From Pseudomonas syringae (GTDB lineage: Bacteria; Pseudomonadota; Gammaproteobacteria; Pseudomonadales; Pseudomonadaceae), in the NCBI RefSeq assembly GCF_021606685.1, contig NZ_WKCB01000011.1:44641-108640 (forward strand): a stretch of DNA of 64,000 nt. The letters run 5' to 3'. The notes under the pieces were generated by a model. That model was not told the DNA's origin, did not search any database, and saw only the letters and a program-made list of their open reading frames with translations. Of the stretch, positions 28,292 to 39,492 are shown in pieces (the first letter of the stretch is position 1; the number at the start of each line of letters is the position of its first letter). Position numbers and translations under genes: made by a program.

Positions 28292-30289
28292 TTAGTCTTC
28301 CAGCAGCTCTTCAGCCTGACCCAGGATGTTTTCCAGGGTGAAACCGAACTCTTCGAACAATGCTGGCGCCGGCGCCGACTCACCGTAGGTGGTCATGCCG
28401 ATGACGCGGCCTTCCAGGCCCACGTACTTGTACCAGTAGTCGGCGTGAGCCGCTTCGATGGCGATACGCGCGCTGACCTGCAACGGCAGCACCGATTGCT
28501 TGTAGCCGGCGTCCTGGGCTTCGAACACGCTGGTGCACGGCATGGACACAACGCGTACGTTGCGGCCTTGCGCAGTCAGCTTGTCGTAGGCTTGAACAGT
28601 CAGGCCCACTTCGGAACCGGTGGAGATCAGGATCAGCTCCGGCTCGCCGACGCAGTCCTTGAGCACGTAGCCGCCACGGCTGATGTCGGCGATCTGTGCA
28701 TCGGTACGCACCTGGTGCTGCAGGTTCTGACGCGAGAAGATCAGCGCCGAAGGGCCGTCCTTGCGTTCGATGGCGTGCTTCCAGGCCACGGCGGATTCCA
28801 CCGCGTCGGCTGGGCGCCAGCAATCCAGGTTTGGCGTGGTACGCAGGCTGGTCAATTGCTCGACCGGCTGGTGCGTCGGGCCGTCTTCGCCCAGGCCGAT
28901 GGAGTCGTGGGTGTACACATGGATCACGCGTTTTTTCATCAGCGCGGCCATGCGTACGGCGTTGCGGGCGTATTCCATGAACATCAGGAAGGTCGCGCCG
29001 TAAGGCACCAGACCACCGTGCAGGGACACGCCGTTCATGATGGCGCTCATGCCGAACTCACGCACGCCGTAGTACATGTAGTTGCCGCTGGCGTCTTCAG
29101 CCGAGACACCTTTGCAGCCTTTCCACAGCGTCAGGTTGGAACCGGCCAGGTCAGCCGAACCGCCGAGGATCTCAGGCAACAGCGGGCCAAAGGCGTTCAG
29201 GGTGTTCTGGCTGGCTTTACGGCTGGCGATGGTTTCGCCCTTGGCCGCGACTTCGGCGATGTAGGCCGAGGCTTTTTCCGAGAAGTCGGCAGGCAGGTCA
29301 CCGGCCAGACGACGTACCAGCTCGTTGGCCAGCTCCGGGAATTCGGCGGAGTAGGCAGCGAAACGCTGGTCCCACTCGGCTTCGGCCGCCAGGCCTTTTT
29401 CCTTGGCATCCCACTCGGCGTAGATATCAGCCGGGATTTCGAACGGGCCGTGGTTCCACTTCAACGCTTCGCGGGTCAGGGCGATTTCCGCGTCACCCAG
29501 TGGGGCGCCGTGGCAGTCTTCTTTACCTTGCTTGTTCGGCGAACCGAAGCCGATGGTGGTCTTGCAGCAGATCAGGGTCGGCTGCTCGCTTTTGCGCGCG
29601 GTGTCGATGGCGGTCTTGATCTCTTCCGGATCGTGGCCGTCGACGTTGCGGATCACCTGCCAGTTGTAGGCTTCGAAACGCTTGGGGGTGTCATCGGTGA
29701 ACCAGCCTTCGACTTCGCCGTCGATGGAGATACCGTTGTCATCGTAGAAGGCGATCAGCTTGCCCAGGCCCAGGGTACCGGCCAGCGAAGCGACTTCGTG
29801 GGAAATGCCTTCCATCATGCAGCCATCACCCAGGAACACATAGGTGTGGTGGTCGACGATGTTGTGGCCAGGACGGTTGAACTGCGCGCCCAATACTTTT
29901 TCCGCCAGCGCGAAGCCCACAGCATTGGCCAGGCCTTGGCCCAGGGGACCGGTGGTGGTTTCGACGCCTGGGGTGTAGCCGAATTCCGGGTGGCCCGGGG
30001 TGCGGCTGTGCAGCTGGCGGAAGCTCTTGAGGTCATCGATGGTGACGTCGTAGCCGGTCAGGTGCAGCAGCGAGTAGATCAGCATCGAGCCATGGCCGTT
30101 GGACAGCACGAAGCGGTCACGGTCGGCGAACGACGGGTTGCTCGGGTTGTGTTTCAGGTAGTCACGCCAAAGTACCTCGGCGATATCCGCCATGCCCATC
30201 GGGGCACCGGGATGGCCGCTGTTGGCTTTTTGCACGGCATCCATGCTGAGGGCACGAATGGCGTTGGCACGCTCACGACGGCTGGGCAT
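28292..30289 (-). CDS. tkt: Transketolase
   Basis: Moves two-carbon units between sugar phosphates, using thiamine diphosphate and Mg2+ (pentose-phosphate pathway and gluconeogenesis link). The 665-residue protein has the N-terminal [17 protein letters not shown] signature and the thiamine diphosphate motif GDGCMMEG, closing with the expected DDNGISIDG; the pyrimidine-domain motif [14 protein letters not shown] follows. Length and start match Tkt. It is upstream of epd and pgk on the same strand and divergent from the ArsR-methyltransferase gene, with two dyads in the spacer. Confidence 0.97.
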   Translation of the reverse strand: MPSRRERANAIRALSMDAVQKANSGHPGAPMGMADIAEVLWRDYLKHNPSNPSFADRDRFVLSNGHGSMLIYSLLHLTGYDVTIDDLKSFRQLHSRTPGHPEFGYTPGVETTTGPLGQGLANAVGFALAEKVLGAQFNRPGHNIVDHHTYVFLGDGCMMEGISHEVASLAGTLGLGKLIAFYDDNGISIDGEVEGWFTDDTPKRFEAYNWQVIRNVDGHDPEEIKTAIDTARKSEQPTLICCKTTIGFGSPNKQGKEDCHGAPLGDAEIALTREALKWNHGPFEIPADIYAEWDAKEKGLAAEAEWDQRFAAYSAEFPELANELVRRLAGDLPADFSEKASAYIAEVAAKGETIASRKASQNTLNAFGPLLPEILGGSADLAGSNLTLWKGCKGVSAEDASGNYMYYGVREFGMSAIMNGVSLHGGLVPYGATFLMFMEYARNAVRMAALMKKRVIHVYTHDSIGLGEDGPTHQPVEQLTSLRTTPNLDCWRPADAVESAVAWKHAIERKDGPSALIFSRQNLQHQVRTDAQIADISRGGYVLKDCVGEPELILISTGSEVGLTVQAYDKLTAQGRNVRVVSMPCTSVFEAQDAGYKQSVLPLQVSARIAIEAAHADYWYKYVGLEGRVIGMTTYGESAPAPALFEEFGFTLENILGQAEELLED

Positions 30290-30447
30290 CGCTGATCTCC
30301 TGGGGTTTGCTGAAAAGAAACGGAAAAAAGGACCGGCATTTTCCCTCAGCCACCGCCTGCGGGCAATGACAGATAGTCACTTGTGGGTGTTTTTCCTGTG
30401 GTTTGCGCGGCAATCCCTTGCAGAAATCGGCCACGTGTTCGTCTAAA

Positions 30448-30507
30448 GGTTATAGCGGCTGCATATAACCGCCACTTATCGATCAATATCAAAACTTTTT
30501 GATATTG
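30448..30507. promoter_or_regulatory. Two dyads in the divergent tkt/ArsR-methyltransferase spacer
   Basis: A perfect dyad at 30484-30507 has arms CAATATCAAAA and TTTTGATATTG separated by CT. A second, GGTTATA and TATAACC with a 9-base loop, is at 30448-30470. On the minus strand TTGATA (30492-30487) and TTATAT (30468-30463), 18 bases apart, could form a promoter for tkt that the first dyad overlaps. On the plus strand TTGCAG (30511) and TAGACT (30534), 17 apart, would start transcription at about 30546. The AT-rich dyad suits an ArsR-family operator. The rest of the 259-base spacer is featureless. Confidence 0.6.
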
Positions 30508-30548
30508 GCCTTGCAGGGATTTCCACCCGTCACTAGACTGCTGGCCTT

Positions 30549-31544
30549 ATGAACCTACCCGTGCCCTCCCTGCGTCCTGACGACGGCGATGACCTGGCAG
30601 CCTTGTGCAAGGCCGCTGGTGATCCGTTGCGCCTGAACGTATTGCGCGCACTGGCCAACGACTCTTTTGGCGTACTGGAACTGGCGCAGATCTTCGCCAT
30701 CGGCCAGTCGGGCATGAGCCATCACCTTAAAGTGCTGGCCCAGGCCGACCTGGTGGCGACGCGCCGCGAAGGCAATGCAATTTTCTACCGCCGCGCCCTG
30801 CCCCATACCGACCTGCTCGGCGGCAAGCTGCACGCCGCCCTGCTCGACGAAGTGGACAGCCTGAGCCTGCCGCACGATGTGCAGTCGCGCATCAGCCAAG
30901 TGCATCGGCAACGTGCGGCGGCGAGCCAGGACTTTTTCGCTCGGGTTGCAGAGAAATTTCGCGCCCAGCAGGACCTGATCGCCGGCCTGCCGCAATACCG
31001 CGACAGCGTACTGGCGTTGCTCGACAAGCTGAGCTTGAGTAATGAGGCGACGGCGCTGGAAGTCGGCCCTGGGGATGGCGGCTTCCTGCCAGACCTGGCG
31101 CGCCGTTTCCAACAGGTCACGGCGCTGGACAATAGCCCGGCGATGCTCGAACTGGCACGCCAACTGTGCGAACGCGAGTCGCTGGGCAACGTCAGCCTGC
31201 AGCTGGCCGACGCATTGAATAGCCCGACAATCAAGGCTGACTGCGTGGTGTTGAACATGGTCTTGCACCATTTCGCCGCCCCCGCCGACGCCCTCAAGCA
31301 AATGGCCGGGTTGCTGCACCCCGGCGGTAGCCTGCTGGTTACGGATTTATGCAGCCACAACCAGAGTTGGGCCAAGGAGGCCTGCGGTGATCTCTGGTTG
31401 GGTTTTGAACAGGACGATCTGGCCCGTTGGGCCACCGCTGCGGGACTCGTTCCCGGGGAAAGCCTCTATGTAGGCTTACGCAATGGTTTCCAGATTCAGG
31501 TCCGCCATTTTCAGCGGCCGGCTGGCGACACTCACCATCGGTAA
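30549..31544 (+). CDS. ArsR-family regulator fused to a SAM-dependent methyltransferase domain (possible SahR-type)
   Basis: A 331-residue protein with an ArsR winged helix at about residues 15-90 ([17 protein letters not shown] and [16 protein letters not shown]) and a class I methyltransferase fold after about residue 150 ([16 protein letters not shown], the SAM-binding glycine motif, then [10 protein letters not shown]). ArsR-type regulators that sense S-adenosylhomocysteine (SahR) control methionine-cycle genes in Proteobacteria. Its position 19 bases before metK makes this likely here. No metal-binding cysteines typical of ArsR proper are seen. The predicted transcription start lies about 3 bases before the ATG and no ribosome site is visible, so it may be leaderless. 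Confidence 0.82.
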   Translation: MNLPVPSLRPDDGDDLAALCKAAGDPLRLNVLRALANDSFGVLELAQIFAIGQSGMSHHLKVLAQADLVATRREGNAIFYRRALPHTDLLGGKLHAALLDEVDSLSLPHDVQSRISQVHRQRAAASQDFFARVAEKFRAQQDLIAGLPQYRDSVLALLDKLSLSNEATALEVGPGDGGFLPDLARRFQQVTALDNSPAMLELARQLCERESLGNVSLQLADALNSPTIKADCVVLNMVLHHFAAPADALKQMAGLLHPGGSLLVTDLCSHNQSWAKEACGDLWLGFEQDDLARWATAAGLVPGESLYVGLRNGFQIQVRHFQRPAGDTHHR

Positions 31545-31563
31545 AAATCAGGAAAACATCGAG

Positions 31564-32754
31564 ATGAGCGAATACTCCCTTTTCACCTCCGAGTCCGTGT
31601 CTGAAGGGCATCCGGACAAAATCGCCGACCAGATTTCTGATGCGGTGCTGGACGCCATCATTGCTGAAGACAAGTTCGCCCGTGTGGCGTGCGAGACTCT
31701 GGTGAAAACCGGTGTAGCGATCATCGCTGGCGAAGTCACCACCACCGCCTGGGTTGACCTGGAGCAGATCGTTCGTGACGTGATCACCGACATCGGCTAC
31801 ACCAGCTCCGACGTCGGCTTCGACGGCGCGACCTGCGGCGTGATGAACATCATCGGCAAGCAATCGCCCGACATCAACCAAGGTGTTGACCGTGCCAAGC
31901 CTGAAGATCAGGGCGCCGGCGACCAGGGCCTGATGTTCGGCTACGCCAGCAACGAAACCGACGTGCTGATGCCTGCACCGATCACCTTCTCGCACCAGCT
32001 GGTACAGCGCCAGGCCGAAGCCCGTAAATCCGGCCTGCTGCCTTGGCTGCGCCCGGACGCCAAGTCCCAGGTGACCTGCCGCTACGAAGGCGGCAAAGTC
32101 GTCGGCATCGACGCTGTCGTACTGTCGACCCAGCACAACCCTGACGTTTCCTACGCTGACCTGCGTGAAGGCGTGATGGAGCTGATCGTCAAGCACGTGC
32201 TGCCAGCCGAACTGCTGACCAAGGACACCCAGTTCCACATCAACCCGACTGGCCAGTTCATCATCGGTGGCCCGGTGGGCGACTGCGGCCTCACCGGTCG
32301 CAAGATCATCGTCGACAGCTACGGCGGCATGGCCCGTCACGGCGGTGGCGCGTTCTCGGGTAAAGACCCATCCAAGGTTGACCGTTCGGCCGCCTACGCC
32401 GGTCGTTACGTGGCCAAGAACATCGTTGCCGCCGGCCTGGCCGAGCGTTGCGAGATCCAGGTTTCCTACGCCATTGGTGTAGCCCAGCCTACGTCGATCT
32501 CGTTGAACACCTTCGGCACCGGCAAGATCAGCGATGACAAGATCGTAAAACTGGTGCGCGAAATCTTCGACCTGCGCCCTTACGCGATCACCACCATGCT
32601 CGACCTGCTGCACCCGATGTACCAGGAAACCGCTGCCTACGGCCACTTCGGTCGTACGCCAGAGCAGAAGACTGTCGGTAACGACACCTTCACCACCTTC
32701 ACCTGGGAAAAAACCGACCGAGCCAACGACCTGCGCACTGCTGCAGGCCTGTAA
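31564..32754 (+). CDS. metK: S-adenosylmethionine synthetase (methionine adenosyltransferase)
   Basis: Makes S-adenosylmethionine from methionine and ATP. The 396-residue protein has [17 protein letters not shown] near the N-terminus and the phosphate-binding loop [19 protein letters not shown]. Length matches the family (about 384-396). The ATG at 31564 gives the standard N-terminus [11 protein letters not shown]. It lies 19 bases after the ArsR-methyltransferase gene and ends with a strong terminator, forming a two-gene operon. Control by the upstream regulator is an inference. Confidence 0.97.
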   Translation: MSEYSLFTSESVSEGHPDKIADQISDAVLDAIIAEDKFARVACETLVKTGVAIIAGEVTTTAWVDLEQIVRDVITDIGYTSSDVGFDGATCGVMNIIGKQSPDINQGVDRAKPEDQGAGDQGLMFGYASNETDVLMPAPITFSHQLVQRQAEARKSGLLPWLRPDAKSQVTCRYEGGKVVGIDAVVLSTQHNPDVSYADLREGVMELIVKHVLPAELLTKDTQFHINPTGQFIIGGPVGDCGLTGRKIIVDSYGGMARHGGGAFSGKDPSKVDRSAAYAGRYVAKNIVAAGLAERCEIQVSYAIGVAQPTSISLNTFGTGKISDDKIVKLVREIFDLRPYAITTMLDLLHPMYQETAAYGHFGRTPEQKTVGNDTFTTFTWEKTDRANDLRTAAGL

Positions 32755-32770
32755 TCGCTCACGGTTCACC

Positions 32771-32804
32771 AAGCCCCGCCGGGTTCGCCCGGCGGGGCTT
32801 TTTT
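32771..32804 (+). terminator. Rho-independent terminator of metK
   Basis: Stem AAGCCCCGCCGGG and CCCGGCGGGGCTT around TTCG, followed by TTTT. A perfect GC-rich terminator with a UUCG tetraloop, 17 bases after the metK stop codon. Confidence 0.95.
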
Positions 32805-32987
32805 GTGCCCCGGCGCTTTGCACGACAATGTTCCGATCGTGTTCACATTTTTTGGATCCAAAGCTTGCAGGCAAAATAATGGCCCACTAGAATCCGCGCC
32901 CTCTCGGGCCCTCTACCTTATTTGGATATTGCCCTGCATCAGCCCGGGATAGACACGCGTGCAGGCAATCGAACATTGAGGTTTTTC

Positions 32988-33338
32988 ATGCGCATTTCCA
33001 CGCTCGCCCCTGCCGCCCTGCTGCTCAGCCTGTTCGCCCTGCCGGCCCACTCCGCCGACCTGAGCGCACTGAGTGGCGCCCTGAGCTCCCAACTGGGCGG
33101 CGGCAACTCCGGCGACTGCCAAAAGCAATCGGCTGACCTGCAAACCAAGATCGATACCGCCGAAGCCAGCAAAGACACCTTGAAAGTGAAGGCCTTCAAA
33201 GCAGCGCAAGAGCAGATCAACAAAGGTTGTGACAAACTTGCCCAAGCGCAGGCCAAAGCCGACGCCAAGCAGCAAACCCAGGAAGCCAAGGCTGATAAGC
33301 CTGATGCAGTGAAAGCCCTGGGCGGTCTGTTCAAGTAA
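32988..33338 (+). CDS. Small periplasmic protein, DUF1090-like
   Basis: A 116-residue protein with a signal peptide (MRISTLAPAALLLSLFALPAHSA) and a charged, helical mature part. Two cysteines are separated by 36 residues, with a Lys/Gln-rich helix between them (CQKQSADLQ to INKGC). The same spacing is seen in the gene at 35169, which I assign to DUF1090; both may derive from one ancestor. The C-terminal half here is shorter and ends AVKALGGLFK. It lies between metK and ligB with terminators on both sides, so it is probably monocistronic. The family's function is unknown. Confidence 0.7.
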   Translation: MRISTLAPAALLLSLFALPAHSADLSALSGALSSQLGGGNSGDCQKQSADLQTKIDTAEASKDTLKVKAFKAAQEQINKGCDKLAQAQAKADAKQQTQEAKADKPDAVKALGGLFK

Positions 33339-33353
33339 ATAGAAACACCCGGT

Positions 33354-33382
33354 AAAAAGCCCCGCACTGTCGGGGCTTTTTT
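33354..33382 (+). terminator. Rho-independent terminator after the DUF1090-like gene
   Basis: Stem AAAGCCCCG and CGGGGCTTT around CACTGT, followed by TTTT. It lies 16 bases beyond the stop codon. Confidence 0.93.
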
Positions 33383-33403
33383 GTGCGCCAGTGGATCCTT
33401 TAG

Positions 33404-35098
<1,695 letters not shown>

Positions 35099-35168
35099 GC
35101 CCGACCCCGCCACCTTTAAACCGCGGCAGAATTCACCCTGCCATCAGATTGCGACCTTGGAGTTACCT

Positions 35169-35564
35169 ATGAAATTTTTAGCCCCCTTTGCCTTGCTGAC
35201 CGTCGCAGGCTTCATGGCCACGCCTTTGCTGGCGGCCGAAGAAGCGCCCCAACTCACGGGCTGCGCCGCCAAGCGCCAGGCCATCAGTACCCAGATCGAA
35301 CAGGCCAAGGCCCATGGCAACAGCGCGCAACAGGCCGGCCTGGAAAAAGCCCTTAGTGAAGTCACCGCCAACTGCACCGACGCTTCGTTGCGCAAGGAAC
35401 GTGAGAACAAGGTGCTCGACGCCAAGCACGAAGTCAGCCGTCGTCAGGCCGACCTCGACAAGGCCATGAAAAAAGGCGACGCAGACAAGATCAACAAACG
35501 CAAAGATAAGCTCGCACAATCACGTAAAGATCTGCAGGACGCCGTGGAAGAACTCGACCAGTAA
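35169..35564 (+). CDS. DUF1090-family periplasmic protein
   Basis: A 131-residue protein with a signal peptide (MKFLAPFALLTVAGFMATPLLA). The mature part is a long charged helical region with the DUF1090 pattern: CAAKRQAISTQIEQA, a Cys 36 residues later in VTANC, and the tail REKVLDAKHEV-type helix followed by ADLDKAMKKGDADKINKRKDKL (split for reading), rich in Lys, Asp and Ala. GGAGTTACC precedes the ATG. It is 70 bases downstream of ligB and convergent with the cytochrome c' gene. Function unknown; probably a small envelope helical-bundle protein. Confidence 0.83.
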   Translation: MKFLAPFALLTVAGFMATPLLAAEEAPQLTGCAAKRQAISTQIEQAKAHGNSAQQAGLEKALSEVTANCTDASLRKERENKVLDAKHEVSRRQADLDKAMKKGDADKINKRKDKLAQSRKDLQDAVEELDQ

Positions 35565-35570
35565 GACCGG

Positions 35571-36020
35571 TCAGTGGTCGCGGAACTGTTTATGGCAGGC
35601 GCTGCAGGCATCTTCGACTTTCTGCACCGCCGGGCCCAGGCGGCTGGTCTGGTATGGCTGGACCTTGCTTGCGATCACCAATTCACCGGTGGCCGCTTCA
35701 AGGTCACGGGCCAGCGCCTGGAAGCGTGCCTGTTGTTGCCAGACATCGTCCTTGGCGCTGGTGTGGTCTTCTTCGCGCACGCTCGGGAAATGCTGCCACG
35801 GCTCATGGGACAGCGCATCCAGCTTGACCGCGCCCTGGGCAAACTTTTCACCGTCGAAAGGGATGCGCCCACGCAGCATGCCGCCCAGGTCTTCGCCGGT
35901 CTTGAGCATCTGTTTGAAAATCGCTTTGCGTTGACCCAGCGGGGAATTGGGGTCGACACCGCCGCAGGCGGACAGGCTCAGACAGGCCAGCAATACAACG
36001 ATCAGTTTTTTAAAAGTCAT
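35571..36020 (-). CDS. Cytochrome c' (class II) lipoprotein
   Basis: A 149-residue class II cytochrome c. The N-terminal signal peptide ends with a lipobox (LSACGG), so the protein is probably membrane-anchored in the periplasm. The single haem motif is CSACH (Cys139, Cys142, His143) close to the C-terminus, as usual for class II cytochromes. The body is helical with AIFKQMLKTGEDLGGMLRG, consistent with the four-helix-bundle fold. It stands alone between convergent DUF1090 and divergent mltA. Cytochromes c' bind NO and may carry electrons; the role here is unknown. Confidence 0.87.
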   Translation of the reverse strand: MTFKKLIVVLLACLSLSACGGVDPNSPLGQRKAIFKQMLKTGEDLGGMLRGRIPFDGEKFAQGAVKLDALSHEPWQHFPSVREEDHTSAKDDVWQQQARFQALARDLEAATGELVIASKVQPYQTSRLGPAVQKVEDACSACHKQFRDH

Positions 36021-36148
36021 GGTGGCTCAGGGTCACGGGAAACGGCGGCCAGTATCCTCGCCCCGCCCGTAAAGACCAATAGCCCTATTAATAATAAGGG
36101 TTGCTCGACGGCGTTGACGCGCGGGCAATCGCTTCAGGAATTACCTGT

Positions 36149-37354
36149 ATGAACAGCCTTTTCAAACCCTGGAGCCGCCGCCTGGCGCTGGCTCTGCCGA
36201 TGATCGCGCTGTTGGCTGGCTGCGATGCGGGCAAAGACGCCGGCAAAGACGCTGCCAAACCGGAGCCGGAAAAACCCCATGCCGTTGCCACGTATGTCAG
36301 CGCCCCCTGGGAAGCCCTGCCGGCCGTGTCCGACAGCGACCTGCTGGCCGGGTTTGAGTCCTGGCGCAGCGCCTGCCAACGCCTCAAGGCCGACCCGGTA
36401 TGGGGGCCAACCTGCGCGGCGGCGGCCACGGTGCCGGGCAATGCGGTGGCGGTTCGCGGCTTTCTCAAGGAGCGCCTGGATGTGTTCGGCCTGCGCTCTG
36501 CGGACAACACCCCCAACGGCTTGATCACCGGCTACTACGAACCGGTCTACCCCGGCAGTCTGACCAAAACCGCCACCGCAAACGTGCCGGTGTACGGCGT
36601 GCCGGACGACCTGATCATCGTCAACCTTGAGAGCATCTACCCCGAACTCAAGGGCAAACGCCTGCGCGGTCGCCTCGAAGGGCGCGTGCTCAAGCCGTAT
36701 GACGATGCCAGCGCCATCAACGGCCAGGGTTCCACCGCCAAACCAATCGCCTGGCTGACCAACCCAATGGACCTGCAGTTCCTGCAGATCCAGGGCTCGG
36801 GGCGGATTCAGCTCAAGGGTGGGCGCCAACTGCGCGTCGGTTATGGCGACCAGAACGGCTACCCCTATCGCCCCATTGGCCGTTGGCTGGTGGAGCAAGG
36901 CGAGTTGAAGAAAGAAGACGTGACCATGGGCGCTATCAGTGCCTGGGCCAAGGCCAACCCGCAACGCATCCCGGAACTGCTGGCGAGCAACCCCAGCTAC
37001 GTGTTTTTCAGCGCGCGCCCCGACAGCAATGAAGGCCCGCGTGGCTCGCTGAACGTGCCATTGACCGCTGGCTACAGCGTGGCGGTGGATCGCAAGGTGA
37101 TTCCGCTGGGCAGCCTGTTGTGGCTGTCCACCACCAAGCCGGACGGCTCGCCGATTGCGCGGCCGGTTGCGGCGCAGGACACCGGCGGTGCAAGCACCGG
37201 TGAAGTGCGCGCGGATCTGTTCTGGGGCGCCGGCGAGGCGGCGGGGGAACTGGCGGGGAACATGAAGCAGCAGGGGCAGATCTGGATGCTGTGGCCCAAA
37301 GGCGCGGCGCTGCCGCAAGTGCCGGACGCGCCTGACGTGCCTGCCGGCACCTGA
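36149..37354 (+). CDS. mltA: Membrane-bound lytic murein transglycosylase A
   Basis: A 401-residue outer-membrane lipoprotein that cleaves glycan strands of peptidoglycan, leaving 1,6-anhydromuropeptides. The signal peptide ends LLAGCDAG (lipobox). The MltA domain is seen in ITGYYEPVY and PMDLQFLQIQGSGRIQL, and the C-terminal 3D domain in AAQDTGGASTGEVRADLFWG, with the catalytic Asp in QDTGG. The ATG at 36149 follows CAGGAA; the frame is open upstream to 36101. It appears to be a single-gene unit followed by repeats. Confidence 0.93.
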   Translation: MNSLFKPWSRRLALALPMIALLAGCDAGKDAGKDAAKPEPEKPHAVATYVSAPWEALPAVSDSDLLAGFESWRSACQRLKADPVWGPTCAAAATVPGNAVAVRGFLKERLDVFGLRSADNTPNGLITGYYEPVYPGSLTKTATANVPVYGVPDDLIIVNLESIYPELKGKRLRGRLEGRVLKPYDDASAINGQGSTAKPIAWLTNPMDLQFLQIQGSGRIQLKGGRQLRVGYGDQNGYPYRPIGRWLVEQGELKKEDVTMGAISAWAKANPQRIPELLASNPSYVFFSARPDSNEGPRGSLNVPLTAGYSVAVDRKVIPLGSLLWLSTTKPDGSPIARPVAAQDTGGASTGEVRADLFWGAGEAAGELAGNMKQQGQIWMLWPKGAALPQVPDAPDVPAGT

Positions 37355-37370
37355 GGCGCAGCTTTTTTCT

Positions 37371-37423
37371 GTGCCGAGCGGGCTTTGTTGTGCCAAGCGA
37401 GCTGTTGTGCCAAGCAGACTTTT
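37371..37423. repeat. Three degenerate 17-19 base tandem units leading into a REP pair
   Basis: Units GTGCCGAGCGGGCTTTGTT, GTGCCAAGCGAGCTGTT and GTGCCAAGCAGACTTTT follow one another and then run into GTGGCGAGCAGGCTTGCC, the outer arm of the REP pair at 37424. The unit is a truncated REP outer arm, so the array looks like replication slippage from the REP end. Confidence 0.75.
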
Positions 37424-37554
37424 GTGGCGAGCAGGCTTGCCCGCATTGGGTGGCGAAGCCGCCCCTGGTTCATGCGACGCGGTGATCGAGTAAAAACCGC
37501 GGTGTAGGGTTTGGGGCTGCTGCGCAGCCCAACGCGGGCAAGCCCGCTCGCCAC
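37424..37554. repeat. Long REP pair, GTGGCGAGCAGGCTTGCCCGC class
   Basis: Inverted arms GTGGCGAGCAGGCTTGCCCGC and GCGGGCAAGCCCGCTCGCCAC at the two ends, with inner TTGGG and TTTGGGGCTGC blocks. It sits between mltA and the MAPEG gene. Confidence 0.88.
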
Positions 37555-37565
37555 ATAACCCTCCT

Positions 37566-37638
37566 CACATAACCCCCTACAGCAGAAGCACATAACCCCC
37601 CCTGCAGCAGAAAGCACATAAACCCCTACAACAGAAAG
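37566..37638. repeat. Three tandem 23-26 base units after the REP pair
   Basis: Units start CACATAACCCCCTACAGCAG at 37566, CACATAACCCCCCCTGCAGC at 37589 and CACATAAACCCCTACAACAG at 37615, each closing in AGAAG or AGAAAG. A partial unit joins the REP at 37551. With this array and the units at 37371, the 297-base mltA-MAPEG spacer is almost entirely repeats. Confidence 0.8.
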
Positions 37639-37651
37639 TCCGCGTCAGGCC

Positions 37652-38041
37652 TCAGATCGAAACAAAGAAGAAACTTGCGATCAACGCCATGCCCACGGCC
37701 CACACCAGCGAGCGCAGTATCGCCCAGTCGGCCAGGTAGCAAATGATGTACAGCAGGCGGCTGGTAACAAACAACACGGCCAGTACATTGATGGTCACCA
37801 ACTCGGCCGTGCCGGCGATGTGCGCGATAATCACCGCTGCCGCAAATGCCGGGGTCACTTCAAAGCCGTTGAGTTGCGCGCTGTGGGCACGCTTGGCGAA
37901 GCCTTGCAGGCCATCCAGGAAAGCACGCGGATCATGGTTCTGTCGGGGGCCGAATGTGCCCTGGCTGAACTTGGCCACCCCCGTACACAGGTAAGGCAGA
38001 AAAATTGCGATCAACACACACCAGAAAGCCGCCGTCATCAC
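37652..38041 (-). CDS. MAPEG-family membrane protein
   Basis: A 129-residue protein with four hydrophobic segments. Family features are FGPRQNHDPRAFLDGLQGFAKRAHSAQLNGFEV in the first loop (split mentally after the RxNxDPR part) and the third segment with VLFVTSRLLYIICYLAD. Bacterial MAPEG proteins are poorly characterised; eukaryotic members act in eicosanoid and glutathione metabolism. It is divergent from the NhaP-type antiporter gene. The substrate is unknown. Confidence 0.82.
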   Translation of the reverse strand: MMTAAFWCVLIAIFLPYLCTGVAKFSQGTFGPRQNHDPRAFLDGLQGFAKRAHSAQLNGFEVTPAFAAAVIIAHIAGTAELVTINVLAVLFVTSRLLYIICYLADWAILRSLVWAVGMALIASFFFVSI

Positions 38042-38232
38042 TGATTCCTTTTGTAGTTTTCTTTTTAATTTGAAGCAGAAATTAGAGTTTTAGCACTAAA
38101 ACTGCCAAGCCGCACTTAACGGCTATGAGCACGCCGCGCACCGAAAGGTTCTATCGCGTCGTGCAACATCGGGCCGCACGCGCGGTCCATCCACCCATTA
38201 CCGAACCGTCACCCACCTCCCAAGGACCCCGG

Positions 38233-39492
38233 ATGCTTGAACTTGTCGCCGCCTTTATTTGCCTCACCACACTGCTCACGTATGTGAACTTCCGCTTTAT
38301 CGGCCTGCCGCCCACCATCGGTGTGATGGTCACGGCCCTGGTGTTTTCGCTGATCCTGCAGGGTTTGAGCTTTCTCGGCTATCCAGGCCTGGAAGAGCGC
38401 ATCCAGCAACTGATCGGCCAGATCGACTTCGGCGATTTGCTGATGAACTGGATGCTCTCATTCCTGCTGTTCGCCGGTGCCTTGCACGTCAACCTCAACG
38501 ACCTGCGCAGCTACCGCTGGCCCATCGGCCTGCTGGCGACGTTCGGCGTATTGATCGCCACCGTGGTGATCGGCAGCCTGGCGTACTACATCTTTGCCTT
38601 GTTCGGCTGGCACGTGAGCTTCCTGTACTGCCTGCTGTTCGGCGCACTGATCTCGCCCACTGACCCGATTGCGGTATTGGGCGTGCTGCGAACCGCCAAC
38701 GCGTCCAAGCCCCTGAAAACCACGATCGTCGGCGAGTCGCTGTTCAATGACGGCACGGCAGTGGTGGTGTTCACCGTTTTGCTGGGTATCGCGCAGTTGG
38801 GTGAAACACCCACCGTAAGCGCCACCGCCATGCTGTTCGCCCACGAGGCGATTGGCGGCGTGGTGTTTGGCGGGCTGATCGGCTACCTGGTGTACCTGAT
38901 GATCAAGAGCATCGAGCAGCATCAGATCGAAGTGATGCTAACCCTCGCCCTGGTCATCGGCGGTTCGGCGATGGCGACCGAGCTGCACGTCTCCGCGCCG
39001 ATTGCGATGGTGGTGGCGGGCCTGATCATCGGCAACCTGGGGCGCAAGCTGGCGATGAACGACATGACCCGCCGCTACCTGGACGGCTTCTGGGAGCTGC
39101 TCGATGACATGCTCAACGCCCTGCTGTTCGCGCTGATTGGCATGGAGCTGCTGCTGTTGCCGTTCAACTGGCTGCATGTGTTCGCCGCCAGCTTGCTGGC
39201 GGTGGCGATCCTGCTGTCACGCCTGCTCACCGTGGCCCCGGCGATCCTCTTGCTGCGCCGCTGGCGCACCGTGCCACGCGGCACCATCCGCATCTTGACC
39301 TGGGGCGGCTTGCGCGGCGGGGTTTCGGTGGCCCTGGCGTTGGCCTTGCCGCTGGGCCCGGAGCGTGACCTGTTACTGAGCATCACCTACATCGTGGTGT
39401 TGTCGTCGATCCTGTTGCAGGGCCTGACCATCGGCAAGCTGGTCAAGCGCGTGACCCGGGACGAACCCCAGGCCACGCCTGAGCATCACTGA
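38233..39492 (+). CDS. NhaP-type Na+/H+ (cation/proton) antiporter, CPA1 family
   Basis: A 419-residue inner-membrane protein with about twelve hydrophobic segments. The CPA1 motif FGALISPTDPIAVLGVL and the following ESLFNDGTAVVVF (the Asp of the ion site) are present, and GLRGGVSVALAL near the C-terminus completes the family pattern. AAGGA lies upstream of the ATG at 38233; the open frame begins earlier at 38125 but those residues do not resemble an antiporter. It ends convergently with the FNT gene, overlapping by 7 bases. Sodium or potassium preference is not shown. Confidence 0.9.
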   Translation: MLELVAAFICLTTLLTYVNFRFIGLPPTIGVMVTALVFSLILQGLSFLGYPGLEERIQQLIGQIDFGDLLMNWMLSFLLFAGALHVNLNDLRSYRWPIGLLATFGVLIATVVIGSLAYYIFALFGWHVSFLYCLLFGALISPTDPIAVLGVLRTANASKPLKTTIVGESLFNDGTAVVVFTVLLGIAQLGETPTVSATAMLFAHEAIGGVVFGGLIGYLVYLMIKSIEQHQIEVMLTLALVIGGSAMATELHVSAPIAMVVAGLIIGNLGRKLAMNDMTRRYLDGFWELLDDMLNALLFALIGMELLLLPFNWLHVFAASLLAVAILLSRLLTVAPAILLLRRWRTVPRGTIRILTWGGLRGGVSVALALALPLGPERDLLLSITYIVVLSSILLQGLTIGKLVKRVTRDEPQATPEHH

